From Pseudomonadota bacterium (GTDB lineage: Bacteria; Pseudomonadota; Gammaproteobacteria; Burkholderiales; Burkholderiaceae_C), in NCBI GenBank assembly GCA_023410975.1, contig JAEYPG010000636.1, positions 1 to 14,133 of the forward strand: a stretch of DNA of 14,133 nucleotides, read 5' to 3'. The first letter of the stretch is position 1; each line of letters starts with the position of its first letter. Positions 13,583-14,133 of this stretch are shown here, in pieces. The position numbers were made by a program, and so were the translations under genes. The notes under the pieces are model-generated. The model saw nothing but the letters and a program-made list of their open reading frames with translations, did not search any database and was not told the DNA's origin.

Positions 13583-13619
13583 AGCGGGCGGCTGCGGGCG
13601 GCCACCCACAATGCCCTTC

Positions 13620-14133
13620 ATGAGCCGCCCCCTGCCGCCCACCCAAGCCGTCGCCTCCGCTCCCGGCGCCGACCCGCTCGCCGCCTCCCTCGCGCCCGCC
13701 CTCGGCCTGGCCCTGTCGGCCGCCGTGTCGCTGGGCCTGGCGCGCTTCTCCTACGCGCTGCTGCTGCCGCCCATGGCGGCGGACCTGCACTGGAACTGGT
13801 TCACCGGCGGCGCGATGAACACCGCCAACGCCGCTGGCTACCTGCTGGGGGCCCTGCTGGCACCGCGCGCGCTGGCCCGGCACGACGCCCGAGGGCTGCT
13901 GCTGGGCGGGGGCTTCGCGGCGGCGCTGCTGCTGGCGCTGCACGGCGCGGTGCGGCACGACGTTCTGCTGGCCGCGCTGCGGCTGCTCACCGGCGTGGCC
14001 AGCGCGGCGAGCTTCGTCTCCGGCGGGCTGCTCGCGGCGCGGCTGGCGGCGCAGTCCGGGCGCGCGGGGCTGCTGCCGGGGCTGTACTACGGCGGCACGG
14101 GGCTGGGCATCGTCGCCTCCGCGCTGCTGGTGC
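13620..14133 (+). CDS. YbfB/YjiJ-family MFS transporter, 5' part (right-truncated)
   Basis: The frame from ATG 13620 is open to the last base of the window, giving 171 codons of a larger protein (family size about 390-400 residues). ATG 13611 (MPFM...) is an alternative start. After a Pro/Ala-rich N-terminus come hydrophobic segments typical of the first MFS helices: LAPALGLALSAAVSLGLARFSYALLLPPM, then GGAMNTANAAGYLLGALLAP, then helices around GLLLGGGFAAALLLAL and TGVASAASFVSGGLLAARLA. The motif LGLARFSYALLLPPM followed by GAMNTANAAGYLLGAL is the signature I associate with the YbfB/YjiJ family, whose substrate is generally unknown. It lies 37 bp after the STAS gene, so it could be read from the same transcript, but it is functionally unrelated. 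Confidence 0.9.
   Translation, partial: MSRPLPPTQAVASAPGADPLAASLAPALGLALSAAVSLGLARFSYALLLPPMAADLHWNWFTGGAMNTANAAGYLLGALLAPRALARHDARGLLLGGGFAAALLLALHGAVRHDVLLAALRLLTGVASAASFVSGGLLAARLAAQSGRAGLLPGLYYGGTGLGIVASALLV

Noticed and set aside
1..14133. A defence island, prophage or insertion sequence
   Set aside because: No transposase, integrase, phage or nuclease gene and no tRNA are present. The caspase homologue has a signal peptide and sits with a sigma/anti-sigma pair rather than with a defence effector set.

Overview
The window is very GC-rich, with G/C-ending codons almost throughout. Its gene families (an OmpA-like lipoprotein-style protein beside an ECF sigma factor, a YbfB/YjiJ-type MFS transporter, GAF/PAS histidine kinases) and its intergenic palindromes ending in CGAACGG suggest a betaproteobacterium of the order Burkholderiales, probably near the Comamonadaceae. 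This placement is inference from style, not a search. Every real gene lies on the + strand. The long minus-strand open frames are antisense shadows of biased codon use.

Region 1 (1-3587) looks like an envelope-stress cassette. It holds the 3' end of an unknown protein (gene stop at 553), a 14-copy pentanucleotide array that begins inside its last codons, a secreted OmpA-domain protein (705-1295), an ECF sigma factor (1385-1975), its 4-bp-overlapping anti-sigma factor without a zinc motif (1972-2634), a REP-like palindrome and a secreted caspase-fold protein (2763-3587).

Region 2 (3708-8643) is a two-gene overlapping unit. The first gene is a 1052-residue fusion of an acetoacetate-decarboxylase-like domain to a phytoene-desaturase/amine-oxidase-type FAD domain. 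The second is a seven-TM (7TMR-DISM) diguanylate cyclase. A strong GC hairpin follows, then a 75-aa hypothetical protein (8769-8996). The promoter-like sequence of that small gene closely matches the one in front of the OmpA-like gene 8 kb away.

Region 3 (9268-13582) is a signalling cluster: a soluble GAF-PAS-PAS histidine kinase, a single-domain receiver, a receiver-PP2C phosphatase and a STAS anti-anti-sigma protein. The last two resemble the RssB/RssC pair of pseudomonads and suggest a phospho-controlled partner switch whose serine kinase is not in the window. A possible 18-codon leader ORF ends in an ATGA overlap with the start of the receiver-phosphatase. From 13620 an MFS transporter runs off the right edge.

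Three copies of one palindromic intergenic element (2651-2725, 9031-9102, 11737-11810) separate the transcription units. The most unusual items are the decarboxylase-desaturase fusion, the shared long promoter motif, the pentanucleotide array just upstream of one copy of that motif, and the zinc-less anti-sigma factor beside a secreted caspase homologue.
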